Positions 10,025-19,442 of a stretch of DNA of 64,000 nt are shown here, piece after piece. Origin of the DNA: Variovorax sp. PAMC28562 (lineage in GTDB: Bacteria > Pseudomonadota > Gammaproteobacteria > Burkholderiales > Burkholderiaceae_C). Position numbers and translations under genes: made by a program. Every line of letters starts with the position of its first letter. Position 1 is the stretch's first letter. The DNA lies in NCBI RefSeq assembly GCF_014303735.1, contig NZ_CP060296.1, positions 2,181,501 to 2,245,500 of the forward strand. Direction: 5' to 3'. The notes below the pieces were generated by a model, which made no database searches, was not told the DNA's origin, and was given only the letters and a program-made list of their open reading frames with translations.

Positions 10025-11314
10025 TCAGGCTTTCTTGCTGACCAGCACTTGGTCCACGCGGTGGTTGTCGACGTCGACCACTTCGAACGCGTAGCCGCCC
10101 CAGTTCACGCAATCGGTGCGCTTGGGCACGCGGCGCAGCATCACCATCAGAAAGCCCGCCAGCGTTTCGTATTCGTCGGCGTGCGGCAGCGTATCGATGT
10201 GGAGCGCACGCATCACATCCTGCACCGGCGTCACGCCGTCGATCAACCAAGAGGTGTCGTCGCGCTTGACGATCTGCTGCTCCTCGTCTTGCGCACCGAC
10301 GAGGTCGCCCATCACCGTGCTCATCACGTCGTTGAGCGTGATGACGCCGACCACCAGGCTGTATTCATTGACGATGATCGCGAAGTCTTCGTGCGCCTGC
10401 TGGAACTGTTCGAGCACTTCGGTCAGCGACAAGCGATCCGGGATAACCAGCGCCTTGTGCAGCGGCACGCCCTGGTCGAGCGCCAGCGGCTGGCCGCTCA
10501 ACACACGCTGGAACATGTCCTTGGCATCGACATAGCCGAGCACGTGATCGATATCCCCGTCGCACACCGGATACGCGGAGAAGGGTTCGGCCACGATGCG
10601 CGCACGCAGCACCGATTCAGGGTCGTCCTTTTGAAACCATGCAATGCGGTCGCGAGAAGTCATCACGCTGTGAACCAGTCGCGTGTCGAGCTCGAAGACG
10701 TTGGCGATCACCTGTTGCTCCCGCACCGCAAGCACGCCGGCCCGCGCGCCCGCTTCGGTCATCGCGAGAATATCGGCCGACGTGATCTTGTCGATGCGCT
10801 GCAGCGGAATGCCGAGCAGTTTGAAGAGCACATCCGTGCTGCGCGTGAAGAACCAGACGAGTGGCTTGAAGGTCGTGATCAGCACGCTCATCGGACCGAC
10901 CATGCGCACCGCGAGGTGTTCCGGGTCGCTCATGCCGAGCCGCTTGGGGAAGAGATCGGCGAACACCAGGAACACCGCGATGATCGTCACGAACGAGGCC
11001 AGAAATGCGCCGGTCTTCGCTGTATCGGGCCCGAACCAGATGCCGAGCAAACCTTCGAAGAACGGGCTGAGCGCGCCTTCGCCCACCACGCCGCCCAAAA
11101 TGGCGACCGCGTTGAGACCGATCTGCACCACGGTGAAATAGTGGCCCGGCTGCTCCTGCACTTTCAGCACTTGCTCCGCCCTGGCATCGCCTTCGTCGGC
11201 CATCTGCCGCAGCCGCAGGCGGCGCGATGCAGCAAGCGTGATTTCAGCAAGAGAAAAGAACGCGCTCGTCGCGATCAGAACGACGATGGCGAGCAGGCTT
11301 TGGGTCAGGGTCAT
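10025..11314 (-). CDS. CNNM/CBS-domain membrane protein (CorC/HlyC-like, YtfL-type)
   Basis: Integral inner-membrane protein, 429 residues. It has an N-terminal CNNM (DUF21) domain with about four membrane segments, a central pair of CBS domains and a C-terminal CorC_HlyC domain (DEYETLAGFL onward). The family was first called hemolysin-like, but members are linked to magnesium or cobalt handling and polyamine export, as for YtfL/PaeA. The substrate cannot be read from the sequence. It is convergent with the transglycosylase gene, with 27 bases between the stop codons. Confidence 0.88.
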   Translation of the reverse strand: MTLTQSLLAIVVLIATSAFFSLAEITLAASRRLRLRQMADEGDARAEQVLKVQEQPGHYFTVVQIGLNAVAILGGVVGEGALSPFFEGLLGIWFGPDTAKTGAFLASFVTIIAVFLVFADLFPKRLGMSDPEHLAVRMVGPMSVLITTFKPLVWFFTRSTDVLFKLLGIPLQRIDKITSADILAMTEAGARAGVLAVREQQVIANVFELDTRLVHSVMTSRDRIAWFQKDDPESVLRARIVAEPFSAYPVCDGDIDHVLGYVDAKDMFQRVLSGQPLALDQGVPLHKALVIPDRLSLTEVLEQFQQAHEDFAIIVNEYSLVVGVITLNDVMSTVMGDLVGAQDEEQQIVKRDDTSWLIDGVTPVQDVMRALHIDTLPHADEYETLAGFLMVMLRRVPKRTDCVNWGGYAFEVVDVDNHRVDQVLVSKKA

Positions 11315-11335
11315 GGCAAGTCGATGGAGAGTGCC

Positions 11336-11626
11336 ATGGTGCCATCGAAACGGCGGTGCCCGGGGCCGGGCCTCGACCTACTGCGCGAAGCCGATGCGGC
11401 TTTTTCCAGCGGCTGCACGGGAAGCCGTGCCGACTATCTGCGGCACCCGCGTAGTTTTTTTTACGATTCGCGCGGCAATGCGATCTACGTCGGGAAAACA
11501 GAAAAGCTGGACCTCTGGTCGGAAGCAAACAATGCGCTCGCTCGGGACAGGATGGAACTGCAACGTGTTCGGCCCGTTGACCATCCCCGCACCAATGTCG
11601 TCTTCAAGCCGGCATTCCACACCTGA
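11336..11626 (+). pseudogene. Probable remnant of a GIY-YIG-type nuclease gene
   Basis: This holds most of the 345-base gap between the CorC-like gene (ends 11314) and the cupin gene (11660). One open frame ends at 11626. Its last 57 codons read like a protein domain: SFFYDSRGNAIYVGKTEKL, then DLWSEANNALARDRMELQR and VRPVDHP. The IYVGKT stretch after a YDSRG turn resembles the first half of a GIY-YIG nuclease domain. The catalytic arginine/glutamate half is missing, and the upstream 40 codons look random. I read it as a truncated, probably inactive gene. The opposite strand also has an 80-codon frame with no recognisable features. Confidence 0.4.
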
Positions 11627-11659
11627 AATGACCCAAACCCCGTGGCTCTGCCGAGGTGC

Positions 11660-12166
11660 TTACACCGCGCCTTGCGGGTGCGTCGGATCGATCCAGAGAA
11701 CAGACTCGGGCTTTTCCACCGGTGCGATGTCGAGGTTGACGGCCACCGCCTCGCCGTCGCTTCGGCACAGCACGCATTCGAGTGCTTCTGTCGCGCTCGC
11801 ATTGATTTCCTGGTGTGGCACGTAGGGCGGCACGTAGATGAAATCACCTGGGCCGGCTTCCGCGGTGAACTCGAGGTGATCGCCCCACCGCATGCGGGCC
11901 TTGCCTCGGATTACGTAGATCACAGACTCGAGGTGCCCGTGGTGATGTGCACCGGTCTTGGCGTCCGCATGGATCGTTACCGTGCCGGCCCACAGCTTTT
12001 GCGCGCCGACGCGGGCAAAGTTGATGGCGGCCGCGCGGTTCATGCCCGGCGTTTGCGCCGTGTTCACGTCGAGCTGACCTGCCTTGACGACGCGCACGCC
12101 ATCGTGCTTCCAGGCCGGCTCGCCGTGCGGATGCACGCGGCCGTCGCCTTCGTGTTCGTGACTCAA
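11660..12166 (-). CDS. Cupin-domain protein
   Basis: Small single-cupin protein of 168 residues. It contains the metal-binding pattern [17 protein letters not shown] and a second motif around [17 protein letters not shown], so a bound metal and a sugar- or acid-type small-molecule substrate are possible. The substrate is unknown. It starts with TTG, overlapping the grxD stop by four bases (TTGA), consistent with translational coupling. It is the last gene of the hemA-prfA-prmC-grxD run. Confidence 0.8.
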   Translation of the reverse strand: MSHEHEGDGRVHPHGEPAWKHDGVRVVKAGQLDVNTAQTPGMNRAAAINFARVGAQKLWAGTVTIHADAKTGAHHHGHLESVIYVIRGKARMRWGDHLEFTAEAGPGDFIYVPPYVPHQEINASATEALECVLCRSDGEAVAVNLDIAPVEKPESVLWIDPTHPQGAV

Positions 12167-12489
12167 GCCGCGCTGCCGTTCAACGCCTGTTGCAGCTCAC
12201 CCGACTCGTACATCTCCATCAGGATGTCAGAGCCGCCGACGAATTCGCCCTTGATGTAGAGCTGCGGAATGGTCGGCCAGTTGCTGTATTCCTTGATGCC
12301 CTGACGGACTTCCGGGTCGTCGAGCACGTTGACGGTCTTGAGCGACTTGGTGTCGACGCCCACGGCCTTCAGGATCTGGATGGCTCGGCCGGAAAAGCCG
12401 CACATCGGAAAGCTGGCGTTGCCCTTCATGAAGAGCACGATTTCGTTGGTCTTGACGAGGTCGTCGATGCGTTGCTGGGCGTCGGACAT
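12163..12489 (-). CDS. grxD: Monothiol glutaredoxin (Grx4 type)
   Basis: CGFS-type glutaredoxin that carries [2Fe-2S] clusters and takes part in iron-sulfur trafficking, 108 residues. The active site lies in [15 protein letters not shown], with the binding loops [16 protein letters not shown] and [13 protein letters not shown] good ribosome binding site (AAAGGAG) precedes the ATG at 12489. It lies downstream of prmC on the same strand. Confidence 0.95.
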   Translation of the reverse strand: MSDAQQRIDDLVKTNEIVLFMKGNASFPMCGFSGRAIQILKAVGVDTKSLKTVNVLDDPEVRQGIKEYSNWPTIPQLYIKGEFVGGSDILMEMYESGELQQALNGSAA

Positions 12490-12523
12490 GGGGAGCTCCT
12501 TTATGGAATACGAATTGATGGGA

Positions 12524-13351
12524 TTATTTCACCGTGCGCCAAACCCCGCCGGAGCAACGCGCGATGCCGGCGAGGTCATTCCGGCTTTGCACTTCGGCAA
12601 AGCCGCGCTCGGCCAGCAAGGCCCGTACGGCGGCGGCTTGATCGTGGCCGTGTTCGAGCAGCAGCCATCCACCTTCGGACAGGTGCGGCGGCGCGGCGCG
12701 CACGATGCGGCGCAGATCGTCGAGGCCGTCCGCGCCGGCGGCCAGGGCGGCAATGGGCTCATGCCGCAGAGCGGCAAGGTGGCGGTCATCGGCCGCGATG
12801 TAGGGCGGGTTCGAGACGATGACGTCGTAACTGACCGCGGCGCCATCCAGCCAGTCGGCCAGAGTGAATTGCACCGTCAAGCGCAGCCGCGTGGCATTCG
12901 CTGCGGCCACTGCCAATGCATCGGCGCTGGCATCGATCGCACGCACCAAAGCATCGGGCCGTGCGTGAGCCAGCGCCAGGGCGATAGCACCGCTGCCGGT
13001 GCCGAGGTCGAGCACGGTGGGTGACGCCAACGCGTCGAGCCGCTCCAGCGCCCAATCGACCAGCGTTTCAGTGTCGGGCCGTGGAACCAATACGCGGGCA
13101 TCGATCTTCAAGGTAAGCCCGTGGAATTCCTTCTCGCCGACGAGGTAGGCCAGAGGCTCGCCGGTCGCACGTCGCTCTACCTGCCGTGCGAAGGCCGGCC
13201 ACGTCGATTCGGAAAGTTCGTCGGTGTCGTGCGCCAGTAACCAGGCCCGGTCGTGCAGCGGGCGTCCGATCGCATGGAGCAAGAGCAGCTGCGCATCGAG
13301 CCGGTCGATGCCGAGTGCCAGCGCCGCAACCAATGCCTGCGCGATCGTCAT
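12524..13351 (-). CDS. prmC: Peptide chain release factor N5-glutamine methyltransferase
   Basis: SAM-dependent enzyme that methylates the GGQ glutamine of RF1 and RF2, 275 residues. The SAM-binding loop is [14 protein letters not shown] (115 onward) and the active-site NPPY is at 181-184, with a helical N-terminal RF-binding domain. The start overlaps the prfA stop by four bases. Sitting directly behind its substrate gene prfA supports the assignment. Confidence 0.95.
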   Translation of the reverse strand: MTIAQALVAALALGIDRLDAQLLLLHAIGRPLHDRAWLLAHDTDELSESTWPAFARQVERRATGEPLAYLVGEKEFHGLTLKIDARVLVPRPDTETLVDWALERLDALASPTVLDLGTGSGAIALALAHARPDALVRAIDASADALAVAAANATRLRLTVQFTLADWLDGAAVSYDVIVSNPPYIAADDRHLAALRHEPIAALAAGADGLDDLRRIVRAAPPHLSEGGWLLLEHGHDQAAAVRALLAERGFAEVQSRNDLAGIARCSGGVWRTVK

Positions 13352-14436
13352 GCCGGCAGGCTCGATTCGAGTTCGGCCAACTGCTCGGCTTCGCGTGCGG
13401 CTTGCAACGCGGCCAGCACGTCGCCCAGGTCGCCTTCCATGATCGCCAGCAGCTTGTAGAGCGTCAGGTTGATGCGGTGGTCGGTGAGTCGCCCCTGCGG
13501 GAAGTTGTAGGTGCGAATGCGATCGCTGCGGTCGCCGGTGCCGATCAGGCCCTTGCGCTCGGCCGCGTCCTTGGCCGCGCGCTCGCTGCGGTCCTTTTCA
13601 TGGATGCGGGCGGTCAGCACTTTCATGGCCTGGGCCTTGTTGCCGTGCTGGCTGCGACCGTCCTGGCACTCGGCGACGATGCCGGTCGGAAGGTGCGTGA
13701 TGCGCACCGCCGAATCGGTCTTGTTGATGTGCTGGCCGCCCGCGCCGCTGGCACGGTAGGTGTCGATGCGCAGGTCGGCCGGGTTGATCTTGATGGCCTC
13801 CTGTTCGTCTGGCTCGGCCAACACCGCGACCGTGCAGGCGCTGGTGTGGATGCGGCCTTGCGTCTCGGTCGTCGGCACCCGCTGCACCCGGTGGCCGCCC
13901 GACTCGAAGCGCAACTGGCCAAACACATCGGTGCCGATTACGCGGACCACGACTTCCTTGTAGCCACCCAGTTCGCTCTGGCTTTCGCTGACGATCTCGC
14001 AGCGCCAGCCCATGCGCTCGGCGTAGCGCGTGTACATGCGAAGCAGGTCGGCCGCGAAGAGTGCCGATTCGTCGCCACCGGTGCCGGCGCGGATTTCGAC
14101 GAACGCGTTGCGCGAGTCGTCCGGGTCCTTGGGTAGCAGGAGGCGCTGCAGCTCTTCTTCGAGCTGAGCCAAATCGGCTTCGGCGCCTGCGATTTCGTCG
14201 CGCGCCATGTCGACCATTTCCGGGTCCGCGAGCATCCCGCGTGCGCCCGCAATGTCGGACTCCCGCCGCACATAGCGCGCATAGCGGCCGGCGATTTGCG
14301 TGACCTCGGCATGCTCGCGCGAGATGGTGCGGTACTGCGCCATGTCGCTCATGATGTCTTCGCGCGACAGCAGGAAGTCGAGCTCTTCCAGGCGTAACGC
14401 ATAACGCTCGAGTTGATGGCGCAGGAATGATTTCAA
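13348..14436 (-). CDS. prfA: Peptide chain release factor 1
   Basis: Recognises UAA and UAG and triggers peptide release. With the TTG at 14436 the protein has 362 residues, close to the usual 360. It has the PxT-type stop-codon motif in [14 protein letters not shown] and the catalytic GGQ near residue 232 in [16 protein letters not shown]. The frame stays open to 14514 and an ATG at 14478 is available. I prefer the TTG because the protein then starts [15 protein letters not shown], the normal family N-terminus. Part of the conserved hemA-prfA-prmC order. Confidence 0.94.
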   Translation of the reverse strand: MKSFLRHQLERYALRLEELDFLLSREDIMSDMAQYRTISREHAEVTQIAGRYARYVRRESDIAGARGMLADPEMVDMARDEIAGAEADLAQLEEELQRLLLPKDPDDSRNAFVEIRAGTGGDESALFAADLLRMYTRYAERMGWRCEIVSESQSELGGYKEVVVRVIGTDVFGQLRFESGGHRVQRVPTTETQGRIHTSACTVAVLAEPDEQEAIKINPADLRIDTYRASGAGGQHINKTDSAVRITHLPTGIVAECQDGRSQHGNKAQAMKVLTARIHEKDRSERAAKDAAERKGLIGTGDRSDRIRTYNFPQGRLTDHRINLTLYKLLAIMEGDLGDVLAALQAAREAEQLAELESSLPA

Positions 14437-14551
14437 GGTGGAAAGACCAAAGGCAATAGGAAAAGGGGACGCCGCCATTGGCGACTGAAGCGGCTGCACT
14501 CGACAAATGCGCACACCGCTGAACGGGCCATCGGCCCACCGGCCAGCGTCG

Positions 14552-15826
14552 CTAACGCTCTTTGCGCAGGAACAGGCGCGAGATGGTCTGCGCGGTTTGC
14601 TCGCGCGCTGCGACGTCGCCGGCGTGAAGCTCGGTCATTGCGCCGTGCAACATCTTCTGCGTCAGCCCGCGCGCCATGGCTTCGAGTACCGCCTCGACCG
14701 GCTCGCCCTTGGCCAGCATCTTGCGGGCACGTGCCATCTCCGTTGCACGCCATTCATCGCTCTGAGCGTTGAGCTGTTGAATGAGCGGCACCGTACCGCG
14801 CTGGTCCAGCCACTGCATGAAGCTCTGGACGCCGGCGTCGATGATGACTTCGGCTTGCGCCACCGCGGCCTGGCGGTTGGCCTGGCCCTGCTGCACCACC
14901 TGCGCCAGATCGTCCACTGTGTAAAGGTACACGTCTTCGAGCGCCTTCACTTCGGGCTCGATGTCGCGTGGTACGGCCAGATCCACCATGAACATCGGCC
15001 GGTGCTTGCGTGCCTTGAGCGCCCGCTCGACCGCGCCGAGGCCAATCAGTGGCAACGTGCTCGCAGTGCAACTCACCACGATGTCGAACTCTGCGAGTCG
15101 ACCCGGCAAATCGGCCAGGCGCATGGATTCGGCGCCGAAGCGCGCGGCCAGCACTTCGCCGCGCGCCTGAGTGCGATTGGCGATGGTGATCGACTTGGGC
15201 TCCTTCGCCGCGAAGTGCGTCACCGCCAGATCGATCATTTCGCCGGCGCCGACGAACAGTATCCGAGTCTGTTTCAGGTCTTCGAACAATTGGCCGGCGA
15301 GGCGCACCGCCGCCGCCGCCATGCTGATCGAATGCGCACCGATCTCGGTGGCAGTGCGGACTTCTTTCGCGACCGCGAACGAGCGCTGAAACAATTGGTT
15401 GAGCGTGCTGCCCAGCGCACCGGCCGTTTCGGCGGCGCGCACCGCGTCTTTCATCTGGCCGAGGATCTGCGCCTCGCCAAGCACCATCGAATCGAGCCCG
15501 CTGGCGACGCGGAACGCGTGACGCGCAACATCGTCGTTGTGCAGGGTGTAGGCATGCGAGCGAAGCAGGGCAGGGGCCACGCCGCCGCTCTGGGCCAACC
15601 AGCCCATCGTGTGGTCGAGCGCGATGTCGTCTGCTGCGGCGCAATAAATCTCGGTGCGATTGCAGGTCGAAAGGATCGCGGCTTCGATTTGGGGATGGCG
15701 ACCAGCGGGGAAAGAACTGCGCAGGCTCTGCAACGTCGGGGCCAACTGGTCGATCGCGAACGCGAAACGACCGCGCAGGTCGAGCGGCGCGGTCGTGTGG
15801 TTCAAGCCGAGAGCCCAGACTGACAT
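14552..15826 (-). CDS. hemA: Glutamyl-tRNA reductase
   Basis: Reduces glutamyl-tRNA to glutamate-1-semialdehyde, the first step of C5 heme synthesis; 424 residues. It begins [19 protein letters not shown]. The catalytic cysteine is C55 in [11 protein letters not shown], followed by an NADPH-binding domain ([13 protein letters not shown]) and a helical dimerisation domain. The ATG at 15826 is preferred over the TTG three codons upstream. No Shine-Dalgarno is visible; a TATAAT on the same strand at 15835-15840 sits only 8 bases ahead. Confidence 0.96.
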   Translation of the reverse strand: MSVWALGLNHTTAPLDLRGRFAFAIDQLAPTLQSLRSSFPAGRHPQIEAAILSTCNRTEIYCAAADDIALDHTMGWLAQSGGVAPALLRSHAYTLHNDDVARHAFRVASGLDSMVLGEAQILGQMKDAVRAAETAGALGSTLNQLFQRSFAVAKEVRTATEIGAHSISMAAAAVRLAGQLFEDLKQTRILFVGAGEMIDLAVTHFAAKEPKSITIANRTQARGEVLAARFGAESMRLADLPGRLAEFDIVVSCTASTLPLIGLGAVERALKARKHRPMFMVDLAVPRDIEPEVKALEDVYLYTVDDLAQVVQQGQANRQAAVAQAEVIIDAGVQSFMQWLDQRGTVPLIQQLNAQSDEWRATEMARARKMLAKGEPVEAVLEAMARGLTQKMLHGAMTELHAGDVAAREQTAQTISRLFLRKER

Positions 15827-15834
15827 AGCTGACA

Positions 15835-15840
15835 ATTATA
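15835..15840 (-). promoter_or_regulatory. Candidate -10 element of hemA
   Basis: A perfect TATAAT on the minus strand, with a second AT-rich box TATAAA at 15844-15849. No clear -35 is seen for either. If the nearer box is used, transcription would start about at the hemA ATG, giving a leaderless or nearly leaderless message. The more distant box gives a leader of about ten bases. Confidence 0.35.
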
Positions 15841-15932
15841 AAATTTATAGCGCCCCAGGGCGGGCGGTCTCCATGTGGCCGAGACTATCAGCGGTTTAGC
15901 CTACGCCGCCCCGCTTTTTTTTGATCCCCGCC

Positions 15933-16211
15933 GTGTCTCCATTTCAACTGCTCGACTCCCTGCTCAACCTCGTAGCGCCGGCCTTTTTCATCGCGCTGGT
16001 GCTGGCGTTGGCAACCCGTTTTTTGATGAGACGACGAGCAGGAGCGCCAGGGTTCTGGACGCAGACAGGCATCAATTTCCTGGCGGGTACTGCGGTGATG
16101 GTTGCCGGTCTGGTCCTCTACGGCCATGACGGCATGATGTGGACCTATGGCGCCTTGGTGATCGTCTGCGGTACCGGGCAATGGCTGCTGGCCGGCGGTG
16201 CACGGCGATAG
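15933..16211 (+). CDS. Small hypothetical membrane protein
   Basis: About 92 residues, predicted to span the inner membrane two or three times: APAFFIALVLALATRFL, then NFLAGTAVMVAGLVLYG, then WTYGALVIVCGTGQWLLAG. No catalytic motif or named family is recognised. The start is uncertain: GTG at 15933 gives MSPFQLLDSLLNLV, while a TTG at 15921 is also in frame. Neither has a clear Shine-Dalgarno. It is divergent from hemA and convergent with the MscS-like gene. Confidence 0.6.
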   Translation: MSPFQLLDSLLNLVAPAFFIALVLALATRFLMRRRAGAPGFWTQTGINFLAGTAVMVAGLVLYGHDGMMWTYGALVIVCGTGQWLLAGGARR

Positions 16212-16225
16212 AAGGAACGGGCAGG

Positions 16226-18652
16226 TCACGCAGGGCGCGGTCCCGGGTCCGGGCCTGGAACTTCGGCAGGTTGCGATGCAGAGGCGGGCGGCGCGACTGG
16301 CATTGGCGCAGCGGCATAGGCCGCCAGCGGCAATTGCGCCTTGTTTAGCTCGTCGAGGATCGTGAAGAGCAGGTCGCTCCGCACACCACCCGCCAACCTC
16401 GGGTTCTGCACATAGGCGATCAGCTGGAAGATCAAAAACCCGCCTTCGATGCCATCCAGCATGAGCGATGGTTCCGGGGTCGGCAGCACGCCCGGATGCG
16501 CACTGCAGGCCGACAGCATCACATCGCGCGCCCGGTGCGCATCGGTGGTCAACGGCATCGGCAAACGAATCAAGACACGGCCCTCTGCATTCGCCAGCGT
16601 CATGTTGCGGACGGTCTTGGTGATGAATTCCGAGTTGGGCACGATCAAGGTCGACCGGTCGCCCAGCTGGATTTCGGTGGCACGCACGTTGATTCGCTTC
16701 ACATCTCCTTCGGCCGTGCCCAGCACCACCCAATCACCTACTTTGACCGGCCGCTCCGCCAGCAGGATCAAGCCGGAAATAAAGTTCTGCACGATGGCCT
16801 GCAGCCCAAAGCCGATGCCGACCGACAGCGCGCTCGCGACCCAGGCGATGCGATTCACACCGATGCCGAGCGCAGACAAGGCAAACGCGATCACCACGAT
16901 CGTCCCGACGTAGCCAAGCAGCGTCGTGAGCGAACTGCGCATGCCGACTTCGAGGCTGGTCTCCGGCAGGTAGCTGTTTTCGAGCCAGCGCTTGAACACG
17001 CGCAGCAAGATAAAGCCGATGAGCAACGCGGTGATCGCGCTCACGATGGCGCCCGGCACCAGCTGGAACTCACCGACCTTCAGTCCGTTGCCGTAAGTGC
17101 CGCTGCGCTGAAACACCTCGGCGGGGCTCGTGCCCAGTGGGGTGATGAGCGACACCAGCATGTAGAAGAAGAGGGCGACGCGGCCCAGCCCGGAAAGCAC
17201 GACCGCGGCTTGGTCGAGCGTTTGCGGCTGCAGGTCGAAGGCCTTCTGCAGCCGTTGACCGAAGCTGCTCTTCGATGCGACGACCGCCATGAACAGGTCG
17301 TCGACGAACTTGAACAGCACGTAGAAGGCCATCGCCACGATGCCGGCCCATGTCAGCTGCGTGGCCAGAAAGCTCGCCAGCGCCACATACCCAAGCGCGA
17401 CCAGCACCCATATCGCGACCGTCAACACGGCGATGGCGGCGAGCAGCAAACCGACCCACATCGGACGTTCGGCAGGCTTGCCGGTGTCTGGGTCGGCTTC
17501 GGCGCTCAGTGGCTTGACGCGATGCAGCACGATGGCGGTCAACGCGGTGAGCCCGAGCGCTGTGAGCACGTGCGTGGCAACCACCGCCGCGAAGCTCGCG
17601 TCGACCAGCGCATTGATGCGCGCCGGTGCCCAGACCAGCGCAGCCACTACCGCAACGAACCAGGGAAGCGGGGCGAGCCTTGCCGCAGCGGCTTCGGACA
17701 TCGGCGGCAGCCGCCACGAAGGTCGGCCGGCCGACAACAGCGCTCGCCCGAGACCAATCACGAACGCGAGGAAGATCAACGACTGCACGACGCCCCGCAC
17801 CGCCGTGCGCGATTGTTGCGGCCACAAGTCGCGCTGATCGAGCATGTAGAACGCCCAGTGCCCGGCGATGGCGACAAGCAGCACGTTGGTGGTCACGATG
17901 GCGATCACCAGCAGGGAGCGTCGCAGTCGGCCTACCGGCAGAATGCGCGCCGCAAGTCGTGCCAGGCCTTTCTCGGCGGCCCAATTGCCGAGTGTGGCGA
18001 TCAGCAACGCCGCCAGCAGCACCGCGACCACCGCATCGCGGTGCGGTGGCTGGCTCGCCACGGCAATGCCACCTTTGACCGCTTCGATCAGTTTGCCGAT
18101 GCGCGCCGTGTCGTCGGGCCATGCATCGTGCAGGTCGTTCCAGAAATCGCTTCCGAGCGGCGAGGCGGCGCGCTCGGTGAGCTGCGCCTCGAACAGCGAA
18201 CGACGCTGCGCCAGCAAGTCGCTGCCGCGCTGCTGCGAGTCGATGATAAGCAGCCGCGCAAGCCGGATATCGGCGTCGAGCCCGTTGCGCTCCTTGGTGA
18301 GCGCAGCACGTTGGCGCGTGATGTCGGGGTCTTCGGTCGCGCCCGCAGCCGGCGCGTTGCCGAGCTCGCCCAGCCGCGCGTTGATGTCAGCGAGCTGGCC
18401 GGCATGCGATGCCACGAAAGCCTCGCCCTGTTGGCCGATGTCGTTGATCTGCGTCAGCCTTGCGCCAACGTCTTTCGCGCTGTCCAGCGCGGCGGGCAGC
18501 CGGTCGAGCTGGGCTCGCAGTTCGGCCACGCTCGGTTCGGGGACGGCTGCCGCAGCGGAAGCGCTGTTGTCCTGCGCATGGGCCGCAGCGCACAGCACAA
18601 CGGCGAGCAGGAGCGCCGGCAGGTGCGAGATCCAGGTCTTGGTGCTGATCAT
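16226..18652 (-). CDS. DUF3772-containing MscS-family mechanosensitive channel
   Basis: Large inner-membrane protein of about 808 residues. A signal peptide (to about AHAQ) is followed by a periplasmic DUF3772-type coiled region, many membrane segments and a C-terminal MscS domain. The pore and beta-domain pattern is visible as SALSVGIGFGLQAIVQNFISG and RPVKVGDWVVLGTAEGDVKRI. Such channels release solutes on hypo-osmotic shock. The start MISTKTWISHLPALLL at 18652 was chosen over upstream codons because it gives the signal peptide. A proline-rich tail ends the protein. It lies downstream of ugpQ. Confidence 0.88.
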   Translation of the reverse strand: MISTKTWISHLPALLLAVVLCAAAHAQDNSASAAAAVPEPSVAELRAQLDRLPAALDSAKDVGARLTQINDIGQQGEAFVASHAGQLADINARLGELGNAPAAGATEDPDITRQRAALTKERNGLDADIRLARLLIIDSQQRGSDLLAQRRSLFEAQLTERAASPLGSDFWNDLHDAWPDDTARIGKLIEAVKGGIAVASQPPHRDAVVAVLLAALLIATLGNWAAEKGLARLAARILPVGRLRRSLLVIAIVTTNVLLVAIAGHWAFYMLDQRDLWPQQSRTAVRGVVQSLIFLAFVIGLGRALLSAGRPSWRLPPMSEAAAARLAPLPWFVAVVAALVWAPARINALVDASFAAVVATHVLTALGLTALTAIVLHRVKPLSAEADPDTGKPAERPMWVGLLLAAIAVLTVAIWVLVALGYVALASFLATQLTWAGIVAMAFYVLFKFVDDLFMAVVASKSSFGQRLQKAFDLQPQTLDQAAVVLSGLGRVALFFYMLVSLITPLGTSPAEVFQRSGTYGNGLKVGEFQLVPGAIVSAITALLIGFILLRVFKRWLENSYLPETSLEVGMRSSLTTLLGYVGTIVVIAFALSALGIGVNRIAWVASALSVGIGFGLQAIVQNFISGLILLAERPVKVGDWVVLGTAEGDVKRINVRATEIQLGDRSTLIVPNSEFITKTVRNMTLANAEGRVLIRLPMPLTTDAHRARDVMLSACSAHPGVLPTPEPSLMLDGIEGGFLIFQLIAYVQNPRLAGGVRSDLLFTILDELNKAQLPLAAYAAAPMPVAPPASASQPAEVPGPDPGPRPA

Positions 18653-18704
18653 CGAGCCTATTACACCGCGACGCCCATCCGGCGGCCCCATGGGCTCGCT
18701 CCGG

Positions 18705-19442
18705 TCACGATGCCGGACTGAAGAGGTCGATGCGGTCGGTGATGATGCCGTCGGTGCCCAGCGTCAGCAGACGCTGCACGGCACAGTCGTCGTTCACGGT
18801 GTAGCTCAGGGTGCGCATGCCGGCCGCCCTGGCTTCGGCCACCGTCGCCGCGTCCCACAACGCGTGGTCGCAGACGATGGCAACGCAGCCGAGGCGACGT
18901 GCGGTGTCGAGCCAGCCTTCGCTCAAGTGGTCGAGGAGCAACCCGCGTGGCAGATCGGGCTGAGTGGCCGCTGCACCTTCGAGAGCTTCGACCTGAAACG
19001 ATGTCAGCAGCGGCGGTACCGCAGCGTCTTGCCAGAGTCGCGCGGCATGCGAGGCCACGACCTCGCCCGTCTCGCGTTCGTTGCCGGGCGTCGGCTTGAT
19101 CTCGATGTTGAGGAAGTAGTCGTTCGCCAGGCAAAAGCGAGCGACGCTTGCGAGCGTGGCAAGCGGTTCGCCGGCGAAAACGCGTGAATGCCAGCTGCCG
19201 GCATCGAGCAGCGCCAGATCGCTCCACGGCAATTTGCCGCCGATGCCCTGACCGCTGGTGGTGCGATCGAGCGCGGCGTCGTGCATCAGGAAGGGCACGC
19301 CGTCGGCGCTCAGCTTGGCGTCGCACTCGAACATGCGGTAGCCGTGCGCGGCGCCGACGCGGATCGCAGCCAGCGTGTTTTCAGGCGCCAGCTTGCCCGC
19401 ACCGCGGTGAGCGACCCAGCGCGGATAAGGCCACGGCGTCAA
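18705..19442 (-). CDS. ugpQ: Glycerophosphodiester phosphodiesterase
   Basis: Cytoplasmic enzyme that hydrolyses glycerophosphodiesters to glycerol-3-phosphate and an alcohol, 245 residues. The GDPD motifs are present: [15 protein letters not shown], then [18 protein letters not shown] and LDRTTSG. It starts with TTG, overlapping the ugpC stop by four bases (TTGA), so it is translationally coupled to the transporter ATPase. Its place at the end of ugpBAEC matches the E. coli operon, where it acts on imported diesters. Confidence 0.93.
   Translation of the reverse strand: MTPWPYPRWVAHRGAGKLAPENTLAAIRVGAAHGYRMFECDAKLSADGVPFLMHDAALDRTTSGQGIGGKLPWSDLALLDAGSWHSRVFAGEPLATLASVARFCLANDYFLNIEIKPTPGNERETGEVVASHAARLWQDAAVPPLLTSFQVEALEGAAATQPDLPRGLLLDHLSEGWLDTARRLGCVAIVCDHALWDAATVAEARAAGMRTLSYTVNDDCAVQRLLTLGTDGIITDRIDLFSPAS

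Noticed and set aside
11378..11620. Minus-strand 80-codon frame in the CorC-cupin gap
   Set aside because: It shows no motif or good ribosome binding site, while the opposite strand has a domain-like GIY-YIG stretch over the same bases.
15891..15920. T-run after a weak GC stem upstream of the small membrane protein as a terminator
   Set aside because: The possible stem has only four or five pairs with a long loop and would lie ahead of the gene it should serve.
16496..18721. Plus-strand open frame of 741 codons opposite the MscS-like gene
   Set aside because: It is a GC-driven shadow frame, rich in Arg, His, Gln and Asp with no domain, while the minus strand encodes a clear membrane channel.
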